A stretch of 64,000 bases of DNA from Notospermus geniculatus (taxonomy: Eukaryota; Nemertea; Pilidiophora; Heteronemertea; Lineidae), in assembly GCA_002633025.1 (NCBI GenBank), contig NMRB01000701.1:162134-226133 (forward strand). The letters run 5' to 3'. Position numbers and translations under genes: made by a program. Of the stretch, positions 33,605-46,525 are shown piece by piece (within the stretch, counting starts at the first letter, position 1; every line of letters begins with the position of its first letter). The notes beneath the pieces are model-generated. The model worked only from the letters and a program-made list of their open reading frames with translations, was not told the origin of the DNA and made no database searches.

Positions 33605-35779
33605 TGATGATAAATTATGGAATTTAATTGTCACTTTTTCGAATTAAGCGCCTGATTTATTCAATAAGTGAGTGTTTAATGCGTAATCATATTTGCATTG
33701 TCTACGTGGTTAAACGTAGAATCAGTGGGTAGACGTGCAACCCAAAGGCAGACATCACTGTGACGAATTCTGTGGCGACGTTCCCTGTATGGGGTGCGCT
33801 GTAAAACGAGAGTGGCACATTCATCTGTCCCTACTGAAATGTCATGGTCTCTACCAGTTTACTGTACGGAAACACTGGGATTGGAACTGTAGAAAACGTT
33901 ACATTGGCTGATTTAGCTGCGTCGGGCAATCGGCCGATTGAGGATCCTTGCCTGACTTCACGGTACGAAACTGCTCCTCGTCGGGAACAGAACACACCCA
34001 GACTGGCTGATCCTTTCTCCGATATCGCGACAGATGAGATAATCTACAGCACCAGTTCCACCAGGGGGATTTCCATTTCGATGTTCACCTGTTCAGACAT
34101 CTAATTAGAAGTTAATTAATGCCCGCGAGGCATTAATTAGCTCGTCGTTAATCAACTCTCATTTCTGCCTTCGGTAAAACCTGGAGGAGATGGAGAGTGA
34201 TGTGTCATACAGGAGTAGGTTCGTCACTAATTTTCTGCGAGCAAGTCTTTGTAAAAGACAGACTGGCGTAAACAAATTCTACATCGGTAATATAATTTTT
34301 CTCCCCCAGGAGGGCAGTAAAATAGAAATAAAGTAACAGTACACTAATAATGTTTCTCGTGTTTCTAAGTGTAGTTACTCACGTCTAGTCAGATTGTGAA
34401 ATCTAAATGTCAGGAATTTTATTCAGATGGTTCTAAAAATATTGCTTTGGGTCTTGGTTCTCCTGGTTGGATGGAGTCAAAAGCAGACGATCAGCTCTAT
34501 TGAAAAAAAATTCCACCCGTAAATGTTTTTTTGAAACATAATTTTGAGATATATAAGACAGAAGTATTTTTTACCCGCAAATGATTTTTTGAAAGATAAT
34601 TTCTTGAGATACAAAAAGGAAGTTTTTTAACGGTAAAACTAAACGTTGCATGTTGCAATGGAATACATTATTCTATTCAATGCCCCTCTGCATTAATACG
34701 TTCTTTTCAAAAGTGTTAGGAGAGTGCCCCGAGGTAGAGGTCTCAAAGCCTCGTGAATGTCCCCAAAATGCTTGCGTGATACGTACTTCTAAGAAACAAG
34801 CCCTAGATTTCGGCATACATGGAAAAAAACTGCAGGCAGAGCTCTTATGTATTCAGATTAGGGCACAGTACATTTTACACTACACTAACTCGCTGTGGCT
34901 TTAACCTGACATTGACTATAGTCATGACCTTCACCTTCCGATTGCACATGTCATATATTAATCCTACATCTATCTCTTCATTCACGCAACTATCAATATT
35001 TCGCATATCAATAATACACCAATCAAATGCAACCGCAGACTTATCAATTTTAAATCGGCAAGGCCAATTGTCAGAATGTCAGCTACTGACAACAGGCCGT
35101 CTGCCCGAATAAATGCACACCAAATGCTAATGGTGATTTTATTTTGGAGTAGCACTTTAGATACATAGCCTGTTGACCAAACGTATTTTTCGTTGCATTG
35201 ATGTTGTCATCACCTTCGACTGTTTGCATTTTTTATGGTGCGGGGAGTAGTCCGAAGGCGAATTGTGACTGCCGGCCAGGCATTGTTTGCGTTGCAGAAT
35301 GGCACGACTCTTCACAAAGTTTGGAAGCCGTAAGGTGAATGGGTGACCCGGTGAGGGCACAGGGCCGGTAAGTCTAGTGATGACTTGAGAAAAATACTGG
35401 ACATCATGCGCATTGTTCGCACAAAGCAACAAGCGCCATCTTCATGCTGATGTCACAGCTGGTCGCATTACTTTATCATCGTCCAATGAACGATAGATTG
35501 AGTTATTTCTTCGCTCATCTGCCATCTGACGCTGCGGTCACCGATGGTCCTTTGTCTTTGTGCACGCTAATGAATGCATCAGGCCGAGAATAATACACCG
35601 TGATGTGGCATCGTCCGTACGCCTTTGTGGAATACACGACCCACTGAGTTCACCTGCGGGAGATGGTACTGCACGTCAAGCGTCAATGCAAGTTGAAGGT
35701 AGTCGAGGTGGGGGCGTCTCAGTAACGTTTTATCTTGGATAAATATCTGTCCTTCTTCTGTTTTGCTTTTCTGCCTTAA

Positions 35780-35987
35780 AGGAGTCCGGTATTTCCACTT
35801 TTTTTCGACAGCCGGCGCCACCGCGGCCACTCTCCAACCCAAGGGACTAACTACGTTGTCGGCGAATGGACCCGATCGATTGCGTACATTTTGTAATGGA
35901 TTTTTGTAGTTCGTGTTTGCTGCCGCTAGGTGGCTCCCTCTACGTCGGCAGTCAAAATACCTGTTAGAGATCGGATACCGTGCTCCT
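35780..35987. mobile_element. TTAA-flanked MITE (piggyBac-like), copy B, shared
   Basis: Counterpart of the element at 20,907-21,114, flanked by TTAA at 35,776-35,779 and 35,988-35,991. Confidence 0.7.
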
Positions 35988-36209
35988 TTAAGTATAAGAC
36001 AGAATAAAATTCCCGAATGTATTCGTGCTTTGCAAACTACAAAAAATATGGAAGTCAGCCCGCTGTGGACAGTGATATTCCTTTCGTCAGTTACAGTTGG
36101 CTGAAACAGTAGCACTGGGAGAAACAGGAAGAAGGAAAAACTCTGGAGAAGATTGGGTGACCCGGTGAAAATTCTTTCCGTCAGAAGATACCGATATGGA
36201 CCAAGCTCA

Positions 36210-36384
36210 GGTGTAAAGTTTTTCAGTGTTTCCGTGTGTCAGTGTTCCCCCTTTTGTTCTGGAAACACTGGCAGATAGATCAACACGTTTCTCTGTGTGT
36301 CCTCCATTGTCGCGTCGCGGCTTATTCCGTCAGACAATAGCAGCGGAACACTCGCAGATGGGGAACGCTGAAAAACGTTACACC
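36210..36384. mobile_element. MITE with GGTGTAA termini, private to copy B
   Basis: GGTGTAAAGTTTTTCAGTG at 36,210 is inverted (with few changes) at the right end, CTGAAAAACGTTACACC ending at 36,384. Copy A (about 21,336-21,342) lacks it. The target duplication is not clean. The element at 48,146-48,356 belongs to the same family and shares an inner GCGGCTTATTCC-like block in the opposite direction. Confidence 0.75.
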
Positions 36385-37224
36385 GGTCTTTCGCAAATAT
36401 ACCTAGATCTAGTCAGCATTCGCTGTACATCGCTTGTGTCTTTCAAAGAAGCTACTGGTACCTCGTCCGGTTACAAATCGTAGACGCATTGTGTTCTTCC
36501 TAATCTCCGTTTTCGACTGATTGCCTCCGATCAGAATTGTTGGTCCTTGGTAATCCAATAGCTTAACGTTCCAGTCAAATCGTATTCCACTCCTGACGTA
36601 AACACTGACTTTATCAGGGAAACGAATCCAATTTTATTCAAATCGAACTGGTTTGGCATCAACTTTTCATCCTGGCCAGCTGCACGATTTTTTTGAGACG
36701 TGCCCAATCTGTCATCGTTAGTGACAGTAGAGTTAATTCTATCTTCAGCCTGACGCCCGATCGATACGACCAGGGATGATCTATCGGGGAGTCACATAAA
36801 CCTCTCATACATCCCGCCACAATCAGCTGGATACATTCCCTTATCAATACCGTAAAACTATGATCATATTGGTTACACTTATTGGTGATAATTATCTGAT
36901 ATGGCCGGCGAAACAAGAGGCATTAAGTGATTTAGAGGTCTCTGATTGGGTGCAAAATTGATAGATATCTTGGGCAGAGATAGGCACGTCGCATGCATGT
37001 TCCTACGTAAACGGGGTCGATGACCTTAAAGATAACGGGTACATACAATGTATTTTCCCAAATGCACAAAACATCAAATTTTCCTTATCTTTTGTTTGGG
37101 ACAATAGTTTAAGGGAAATTAAGATGTTTTATGCCAACGGCCCCTAAACCCAACTTCATAAAAGTACTTAAGTCTAAGTGTGACACTTATCCTTTGTTCA
37201 ACACAAAAGATACATGTAAGTATC

Positions 37225-38356
37225 ACACTTTGACTTAAGTAGGTTTATGAATATGGAATATGGACCCTGGACCTTGAGTTTGTTTTCACAATGTGACGTA
37301 TTGACTTCAGGCCCCTCTGTGTATTCCCTAGCCAAAATACGGATACTTATAAAGTAAGCTAGAGTAATAACCCAGAATTTATCTTTGAGGTAGCCTGGCA
37401 TAGGGAAGAAAGCGTTTTTATGACTACGCTAAGACCCCACACCCTCTCGGTACGAAGCGGGTGTCGGTATCTCTTCATTTGAATGGTGACGTATCTATCG
37501 TGCAAATATTGGGAAATAGACCATCCATCCGATGCTGATGAGGGATCAAGGTACGACAGGCCAGAAATGCTTTGAAATCACGAAATCAGTCACTAGTAAG
37601 ATATAAAGCAAATGAACCCAACTATACATACACGTATGTATTTGGTGTCATATCATATCACGAGATCTGTTTTCTTACTTTATGGTTGGTAAATGATTAG
37701 TAATACTATTGATCATGATGATTAAAGGACCGCAAATACCCAGCGGCTTTTATTCTCATCACCGGGATAATTAACATGGCGAAGGTTANACACTTTGACT
37801 TAAGTAGGTTTATGAATATGGAATATGGACCCTGGACCTTGAGTTTGTTTTCACAATGTGACGTATTGACTTCAGGCCCCTCTGTGTATTCCCCAGCCAA
37901 AATACGGATACTTATAAAGTAAGCTAGAGTAATAACCCAGAATTTATCTTTGAGGTAGCCTGGCATAGGGAAGAAAGCGTTTTTATGACTACGCTAAGAC
38001 CCCACACCCTCTCGGTACGAAGCGGGTGTCGGTATCTCTTCATTTGAATGGTGACGAATCTATCGTGCAAATATTGGAAAATAGACCATCCATCCGATGC
38101 TGATGAGGGATCAAGGTACGACAGCCCCAGAAATGCTTTGAAATCACGAAATCAGTCACAAGTAAGATATAAAAGCAAATGAACCCAACTCACATACACG
38201 TACTATGTATTTGGTGTCATATCATATCACGAGATCTGTTTTCTGACTTTATGGTTGGTAAATGATTAGTAATACTATTGATCATGATGATTAAAGGACC
38301 GCAAATACCCAGCGGCTTTTATTCTCATCACCGGGATAATTAACATGGCGAAGGTT
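37225..38356 (+). repeat. Imperfect direct repeat of about 565 bp split by one N
   Basis: Bases 37,225-37,788 recur at 37,790-38,356 with about 2% difference, separated by the N at 37,789. The single counterpart in copy A is about 22,421-22,935 plus 23,937-23,988. This is the expected look of two allelic contig ends joined without merging. Confidence 0.88.
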
Positions 38357-41109
38357 ACGGCCACCAGTACTTCCCGTCACGCATACGTTATCAGTTGATA
38401 TCGTTAATGGTTAATGGTCACAAAATCGGTTTAATAGTGGTTAGGATACTAAATTGTATTTTATCAGGAACTGATGTGTGAATCTGGAAGGTTAGGGCGT
38501 AATGCTAGGTACATGTACTGTACATGTACGTACAGTAGCTTGCAGACCTGCACCGATTTCATTTGCCAACGTGAATTTGGAATTTGGTATTTCGTACTTC
38601 GTGTTTCGTCAGAGATTGCGAAACCTCGCTAATATCGAAGCCGATATCGCCCAGTCTGCGGGGGCTGGCGAGACCGCTTGCGATATCGCCGTGTGTGCTG
38701 GCTTTAGGAAAGTTTGACCTGTGTAGCTGAATCTATAGCCTGTGAAATGACATATTGTTCGAAATATACACATGTGCCAGGCATTTATTGTATGAACTTA
38801 CATTCAATCACTAGCAATGATTTACATAGGATGTATCTGTAACATGTGCCTGGATGTTTCGATTACCTTGGTCGAAACTTTGAATAGAAATCCAAGGAAA
38901 ATTCACAATACATGTAGGCCTACATATATATTTGGGTAAGAGGGATGTTGATTTTTTCTTGACAAATTAAGCCAGATGGAACTGGTTGACCGACATATAA
39001 TCCTAACGCTGTTGACGTATTCAGTTTCACTTTCTGGCCCACTCGACGGAGTGTTAACTTCAGATTTTATATCATATGTCAGTGTGCAACTGTGAGGGCC
39101 CTTAAAACAATGGCAACAATCGATCTTTCACCCATTTTGGCCTACTCTATAGAGTTTATTTCTGAAATACAGCTCCACTGACATGGGCACTAATGGAAAT
39201 CAATTTCAACCTAATAACTTGCAATTTTAATTGCTGCAGTATTTCCGAAATTTGCATTAAGTAGCCGATACTGTGTCATGATCTTGGTCGACAATTTACC
39301 TATTTTTTTATTTCACAACATTGGCCTCGGCAGTGTAAGGCAGTTTGCCTTCACAGTGCATGTAGTTTATGCCATTAAATATCCCCTGTTTTTTTTCTGA
39401 TGGCCAATTAGGTCTAAAATTCATGTATTCCGTCGTTAACAAATCACCAGCTGGCGTCTGCATCTAATTTTACAACAGTAATCGCAAACATGTACAAATA
39501 GTGATTATTATTACGATATTTTTCAAAATGAAATATGTACCATGTTACATCTGTCCTTGTCAGAATGAATAGACCCGTGGCGTCACGCAATGCTATTTTC
39601 GCAATCATTTATTTTACTACCAACTGTGTTCAAACAATGATGGCTGGACGGGAGATTTATTTTCCGTGGCGTACATGTATATAGTGGTGTGTTTTTTCTC
39701 TGACCACACATGCTGTGCAGAGAGCAGTACTTTACACGCAAATTTACAGTGCTCTGCGCACGTTCAGAAGAACTGTTTCTGGTAGCCTACATGTATAATG
39801 CATTAAGCAAGAAGTGTGGAAACACTGTTTTGTGCTGCTCTTCACTGGATCTTCCATTTTTTATTCATGCACAGAGCTATAATAAGCCCAGATTTGCAGA
39901 ATGTTAACAGTTTCTAAATTTGGCAGAGATGCAAAGAAAAGGCTACTTTTTTGATTTTTTTTCTTTTTAAATTGTAAAACTTTATTTTTCTGTTTACAGA
40001 CATCACACATACGTACATGTACATTTACCCATCAATATACACATACGCATCGTTTTACATTTTACAGTGGTGAACTGACAAACTTTACATAGGCCTACAG
40101 AATTAAAAAGCAGGGCATATTAACGATTATAATGTTCAGAATTGAAGATCAGGGTACGTCAGCGGTTTGTAGTAAGCTTATTTGAAGGTTGATTACATTT
40201 GATTTTAAGTTGTTGCACTGAAATTATAACAAGTTGATTTCTCAGCACGTTGCAATTCAATTGAAAAAAGTATAACACACCCAATGGAAGTATTACTGCA
40301 TGGTAATATAAAATGTCATTTGACTTTGTCGACACTAACTTGATTTACTGAGAAAAAAATGTGTGTCCTGTAAATGCAAAATTAAACAAAATACATGTAA
40401 GTCATCGACGAATTACATGTACAAGTTCCAAGTGAAATGGACCACAAAGTTATCAGCTCACATGTGCAACAAAGAATTGTTTACACATTTTTTGTATGGT
40501 TGTACATGTACATAAATGTGAGAGGCTTCTGTAGTCTGGTTCCCCGCTTCAAGCACATTAGATCCGCAAGCTAATTCGTATGTTGAGTTGACGCATCATG
40601 AATCTTCCATGTCTATAATTGATCTCAAGCCTAAATAAGCAAGCGCTGAACCGAGTGAATGTTCTATTAGCAGTAATCAACGGATGCCCTTTAACTGAGC
40701 GTGATATCTTGTTAGTATTAGCGCGTCAAGTAACACTCAACGATGCAAGAATTAGAAGTCAAGGCTGTCCCAGGTATTTACATTGGAGGTATGAAATATA
40801 TCTAGTCTACAGTATGATCAATTTTCAAATGGTTGTCCTTCCAACGCAGAGACGTCAAAATCCTCGGGGTGCAGGTATTTGAAAAACATGGAGTCTGGAG
40901 AAATGGACTCGTGGATCGCTGGACAAGGAATGTACCGGTAGGGTGGGCGTCCAGTAATCGGAATCGAGAACTGAGCGTCAAATATGCCATGATCAACTCT
41001 ATATAAAACATTGGGTGAAATAAATCTGCAGCAGGAGAAAGCCGGAGTACCCAGAAAAAAATATGCGTTGTCAGAGATAGTCACCCTCTCTATCACACAC
41101 AGGAAGAGC

Positions 41110-41185
41110 GGGTCCGGGCCGGAATCGAACCCGGAACCTCCGACAGCCCATTCCGTTGTGATGCACACCTTTCCAGTCGTAAAAG
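41110..41185 (-). other. tRNA B-box-like remnant, copy B
   Basis: Counterpart of 26,890-26,990, with GGTTCGATTCC on the minus strand at 41,131-41,121. No A box or target duplication. Confidence 0.22.
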
Positions 41186-42361
41186 GAAACATGTCAAATG
41201 GCGTGGTTATTAGAAATCCTTGTTTAGACGTCAACTTATCGTCCTCCCTGGCTCTGATATTCACCCGGCGACACGATCATCAAGCCAGATCCCGGTAATC
41301 GTCCGGCTTAGTCGGTACAAAGTCATCATCACCTGTATAAGCTTCTAACGACGTTTGAGCGACGTGGCGGATTTTCAACAGGGTCTTAATTTAACCATAA
41401 AATGACCCTTCGAAGTAAGAGCCACTGCAAATCATTTGCACAGTGACAGGAAAGTCAGCGAGTTCGTAGGAGGCCGAGGGGTCCTGAAATTTACAACGTT
41501 TTGGTCAGAAAATACCTCATTCTGCATCATCGTCATGCCTATCGGCTGTCCTGGGTAATGTAATAACCATTTTTTGGGAAGTTGTAGCTTAGGGCCAGAC
41601 AAATTTGTTCTGGCAATACAAAACCAAGTTTGAAGACTTCTTTACGTTCGCGAAATACCACTCATGGCAAGCTAGCATCCATGCGTCGCATACACTGTTG
41701 GTCAATGCACTCGTCTGTAAGTTCTGAAGTTTTACTTGAAATTCTTGTTCGCTCTAACATCTACATGTAGCTCAGCAACCCGCTGCAGACCCGACATTTC
41801 TACTCAATCGACCTTGGCGTGAGAGCCGAACGTCAAATAACACATGCAAATTACAAGTAGCTCTCACTAGTTTTAATTCGGATAAGTGAGTAAATTTTCC
41901 AGAGGTTGGTTTAAATTCGTTCTAATCAAATTTTCGACCGACTTTAATTCAGTGGCAACCGACGCCACGTTGTAGAGCATCTGACTTCAAAAATATCACA
42001 GTGGATTTCTACACAGGTCCAAAACCTTCATTCTTCATTGAATTACCATGTTGTAGTCGTAATTTCCATTTAGCAACAGCCTCGTGGCACCCAAACGACC
42101 ACTAATTTCTGGTCACTGAGTACGCATGCCACGTCCAACCATCAGCTCTTTGACATATCTTTTAATCAGCTTACGTGGGATCTCCCATCGGCAAGGCTAC
42201 ATTGTCACCACAGTGGCTAATAGACACTTTGTCTTCGCTTACCGAAGGATACCCTGTAGCAGTCACATTATCGGTCAGTTTCCTAAACAGGCGGATCTTT
42301 ATAGGGCGTTCATGTCCGCCTGATGTTGGTGATTAGAAATACATGTAACGCTGACACTTAA

Positions 42362-42611
42362 AGGAGCTGGACGTCCAAGTTGTAAACACTCACTCACTGG
42401 TTCTCTATCTACGCGACGCCTGCGGTGCTGCCACCTATTGTCGGTGATATGTACTGACGTGAATATCGTGAGTGAGTTGCATCGGACCGGGAACCAGTCT
42501 AATGATCACGGGGCGCTACTGGTGCTGCTACCTGCACGAAGGAATAAAACTAGTTTGCCGACCATGTTTGTAAACAAACCAGCTTGTTTACTACTTCGGC
42601 GTCTAACTCCT
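42362..42611. mobile_element. TTAA-flanked MITE (piggyBac-like), private to copy B
   Basis: Same family as 22,122-22,373, most of it alignable, but at a different locus. TTAA flanks at 42,358-42,361 and 42,612-42,615; copy A has one empty TTAA at 28,130-28,133. Its right end carries more changes (ACTCCT rather than GCTCCT and several others). Confidence 0.86.
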
Positions 42612-43793
42612 TTAAACCTGCATTTCTATTTGCTGTGAAGCTTGGACAATCCCTCCTCGGTGCAAGGGTGTCCACAGGTGCTTTCACACACGTACAGTAG
42701 CCTACGTTTGTCAAATAACATGTGTAGTTTTATTTTCTCATACATGTAGTTGCAGCGAAAGAAATCGCTATTTCGTTCGCGAACGACGCAGTTTTTTTCT
42801 GATTGCTCGACATAGCCACATAATGTAAGTGTGGTACAACTTTTTGTGAAAATACCGAATAACTACATGTAAAAGGATGCTCTTTATGTTATGATATTAT
42901 TTTCTTCTTTATTTGACTTTTTAAAATTTTTCATTTATGGCTGGTATTCATGCTTTTCACTAGGATCTGCATGGCAGTGTCCCGTATAGGCCTACATGTA
43001 GTGCCCCTATGCAAAGCCTGAAGTATTAAAAAGTATTTGGTGGCTTATATGAACATCATCCATTATTAATATCTCATTTTGGTAAGTTTGAAAGTGGAAA
43101 TTCAATGCGTGTGGGCAGTCGTTGCCACTGAGGCGAATAAGCGAACAAAATCTGCGTTCTGAGCAGTAAAATCTACGTTCAGAATCAGAAATCGAATCAT
43201 CTCTGCATCAGGAGTACGTCCAACAAGCTAAGTATGTCTTGTGAAACACACACATTATTCAATTTCCAATGGATAATCATTGGAACGAAATGCAGTAAAC
43301 ATGATTTAGATTGAAGTATCGATTTCAAATCAATACATAAACCAATCGTTCAATTAGGTTTGACATGTTCTGGAATAGATTATCTACATTTATCTCTCAT
43401 TCCTGGTCACACAGATGGCATCGTAGCTTTTTCTTTACCTACGCGTCTGTTTGGAATATGAAGTAGGGGAAGAACACATCGCTGCAGTTCGGAGTGCAAT
43501 CTTTTTCCTTTTCCTATTTCGTGCTTGGGTCTCCAAAGTTTAGGAATATAGCTTATTCACCAACATTTCCGCCCATATTTATCTTCATATCAAAGTATAA
43601 ATTTCGCCATTTTTATGGAACTCGGCCTCCGTACGAACCACGAATCTCACGTGGAGAGGCCCCTAACGGTTTTTATTCGTCTCATCTTAAAATTCTAAAC
43701 GTTTTCTTACTTTCGAAAGGCATTTTCTTATGTGAGTACGCTCTCCTGGCGATTCGAGCGTTCTATCCAAAAGTGTTTTTCTCAAGATTCCGA

Positions 43794-43901
43794 ATGGCTG
43801 CCGTGAAGATCACCGACAATCCCAGGGAGACGGTACAGCAAACGTTCAGAGAGATTCATGACAAATATCGCAGCCATCACAACTTTTTGATTCTCTCTTA
43901 A
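43794..43901 (+). CDS. Short ORF of 35 codons, copy B only intact
   Basis: Begins CGAATGGCT and encodes MAAVKITDNPRETVQQTFRE followed by a short tail ending in TAA. Copy A has a stop at codon 19 and a Tyr-to-Cys change, so there is no sign of constraint. No homology recognised. Confidence 0.15.
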   Translation: MAAVKITDNPRETVQQTFREIHDKYRSHHNFLILS

Positions 43902-44278
43902 ATAATTGATAGGTTGTGTCAACGTTAGTGTCAACACAATTTCCGCGTATTTTTCTGATCACGCGGCCACATCGTCAGGAAGAAGAAATATTTACTGCTT
44001 GGCGGAGATATTGGAACCATTAAATGAGTAAATCTCGGATCTCATAAGTTTTATTATTTTCTGTTCTGTTTTTATCACTTCTGTTAATGGTACCCAGATT
44101 AGGTGAGGGGAATGACCGGACTCCTTTAGTCTCCAGTTTTTACGCTCTTCCCACTTTTTCCGAACATTTGCACCCCGTCATAACACGTAAACGCGCACGA
44201 TAAGATCACTGACGGAAAGTTTATCGATTTTGCCGTAAAATACACCTCCATTGCCAGCCTTTTATGGATCCAATGGGT

Positions 44279-46191
44279 CCCTCATGGCTGTATTCACATT
44301 GATGTTCCCCTTGTCAAGTCGTTCCATTATTTTCGTCACCGAATATGGCTGGATGACCTTCGGACAAGATTGAAGTAAGGAGTCAAAACGAAATGGCCAG
44401 GTGTCGATGATGTATTGCCACATAAGGGGCCGGCTAATGACCTCTCGTTCTCACGTCTCTGGAGCTAATGGCTACGTCTATCGTAAATCGCATCACGCCT
44501 TCCTGACCTTATACCAGATGACGATGAGGTTCGCTGTTTTGTTTCAAACTGAAAACGTAGGCCTACGTGTAACTAGACCTACATTGTAAACGTTTCTCAA
44601 AGGTTGTTCAAAGGTTGCAATAGTCCGCCGTGTGGTCAGCAATGCCGACATCACCAACATCTCTGCGACCTTACAACTGCGATTCTGTGTATATATTGTA
44701 TAACAGTTGTTTGTACACTGCACCACCTCTCAGAAAACCAGGGACCTCTTTCACACAAAGCCTTATTCACAACCTTTAGAACAGCGTGAACCATATTGTC
44801 CATTTGCGAGCACCCTATTGTTCACTATCAAGACTTGCGGCATTTGCAGAAGGATTTGCATACCCTTAAAGTTACGGGGGTTTGTGAATGCCAGGTCCCA
44901 CTGTTCCTCTGAAAAAGCCCTCAGGCACAAAATAATATTAATATGTTACCCTGAATTTTTTTTTGAAAAACCCGTTCTTCATCATTGTGAAGAACTAGAG
45001 GACATCAACGGTGACCAGCGGTGTTTCATATGGACGTTGTCCCTGAACCCCGTCTGTCTATTTAATACCTCTAACACTGACAGATGAGGTAATAATTATG
45101 CTAAATCTTTTTCCATATAGTGTCATGTACGTCATCAATTCTGGGGCAAAAGCCTCCTTCAGTTGTGTAGCATGACTTCGATGAGGTACTTGCGTTGCAA
45201 GAGAAAATATATGCAACCTATAAGCATTGGTAAGTCCATGTCGATGTTCCCACTAGAGAACGAGATGGCACTTGAGAGCTGCAGTGAGGCGAGATACTAT
45301 TTAGTATTCATTGGAATCAGGTCCTTATAGTGGCAGAGTTCAATGCGGGAAGAAGATGCGAGACTCAAGAGGTTAACGTTTTGCCTTAATCTGACCCAGA
45401 AGCGCTGTATACAGGATGATACAACAGACTCAAATGGAATTTCCAATTTCAAGTAGCCACAAAGTACAAAGCGTTGTGTCGGTATAGCCCTGGACTGGAG
45501 GAAAAGCATCCGAAAGGTCATCCGATTCTGCGTTTATGTCGCAGAAAAGTGGCATGACCAAAAAGGCACCAAGTCGTACCGAGTAGTACCATTAGCTTAA
45601 ATTCACTTGAAACATGCCCAAGGTGAGGAAATATTATGTGCGACTGGACAATCTGTGACAACTGCAGAACTGAAGCAAGATATCGAACACGTTTTTGCTG
45701 AGATTTTGATCGACGAATGTGCACCTGTCACTCAAACTCAGTGTGAGAACAATTCGACGAGATAAATCAAATAAAAGGTGGCAGAGTTATCTCTCCCTTG
45801 TACAATAACCAAGCCGTCTTTCAATTCTTGCCAAAGATACAAAAGCATCGCTGTCAAAGTGAAACTTTATCGACATATTTGATTGCTCCTAAGTTCTGAT
45901 TGAATTATCTTTTGGTGCGAACGTCACATCAGACAGCTTCTCTGAGCACTTTGAATATGATATCGGGTTGAGAAATTATTTCACATCATGCGCCTTAGGC
46001 GTATTGTGTTCATTGTTCAGGTTTAGGGAAGAAATGGAAGTGATGCGACCTATAACAAGTTTGGCAATTAACACACATGTATCCACGAAACGGTGTCTGC
46101 TCCATCATTTCTCGTGGGTTGCTATTCCATAGCAGACGCTGTGCAACGGCAATGGCACGCGATAAAAGCTTTGTCTAAATGCAGGAACCAT
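44279..46191. other. Anonymous stretch right of the duplication
   Basis: Unique sequence starts at TCCCTCATGGCTG. The 126-codon frame at 44,707-45,087 has poly-Phe from a T run and no domain. No RNA gene, no transposon ends found. Confidence 0.45.
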
Positions 46192-46312
46192 AAAATAACA
46201 AAATGATTTTCCAACATCCCGTTGAAAAATCTTGTGTGTGACCGTCGCCTCAAGCTACGGTTCCAGAAGAGCGATTTTTCAATGCGCGTGGATAAAATCA
46301 TTGTTATTTCAT
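46192..46312. repeat. Imperfect inverted repeat
   Basis: AAAATAACAAAATGATTTT near 46,192 pairs with AAAATCATTGTTATTTC at 46,294-46,310, and TTGAAAAATC pairs with GATTTTTCAA within. The arms are about 40 bp with gaps. Probably an old MITE. Confidence 0.5.
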
Positions 46313-46525
46313 GCTGCAGCTGCACCAAGACAAAGGTTTTTTCGCATGCGTTGCAGAGTGTCTGCGAAATCACGTTCGGTGAAAAAGGGCCTCAGAAAAT
46401 ATGGAACTGAAGGCGGCACTGGCGACGATTTCCTGGTTTTCAGAACGACCCGGTTAGGCCAGGGAAAACGTTTAGCGATGATTCGCATTTTGTTCAAGCA
46501 GGCTTTAGACAACTCGCTCACATCT

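Larger units (their letters stand above)
30124..44278 (+). repeat. Duplication unit, copy B (14.2 kb)
   Basis: Second copy of the unit, directly following A with no N at the junction; only one extra base (A at 30,123) lies between the two ends. Private to B are the MITE at 36,210-36,384, the TTAA MITE at 42,362-42,611 and many extra ACATGT hexamers. B also holds two single-N joins (32,686 and 37,789), one of which repeats about 565 bp. It may be a true tandem copy or the other haplotype. Confidence 0.93.

Noticed and set aside
44707-45087. 126-codon open frame
   Set aside because: It contains poly-Phe from a T run and no recognisable domain or splice context.
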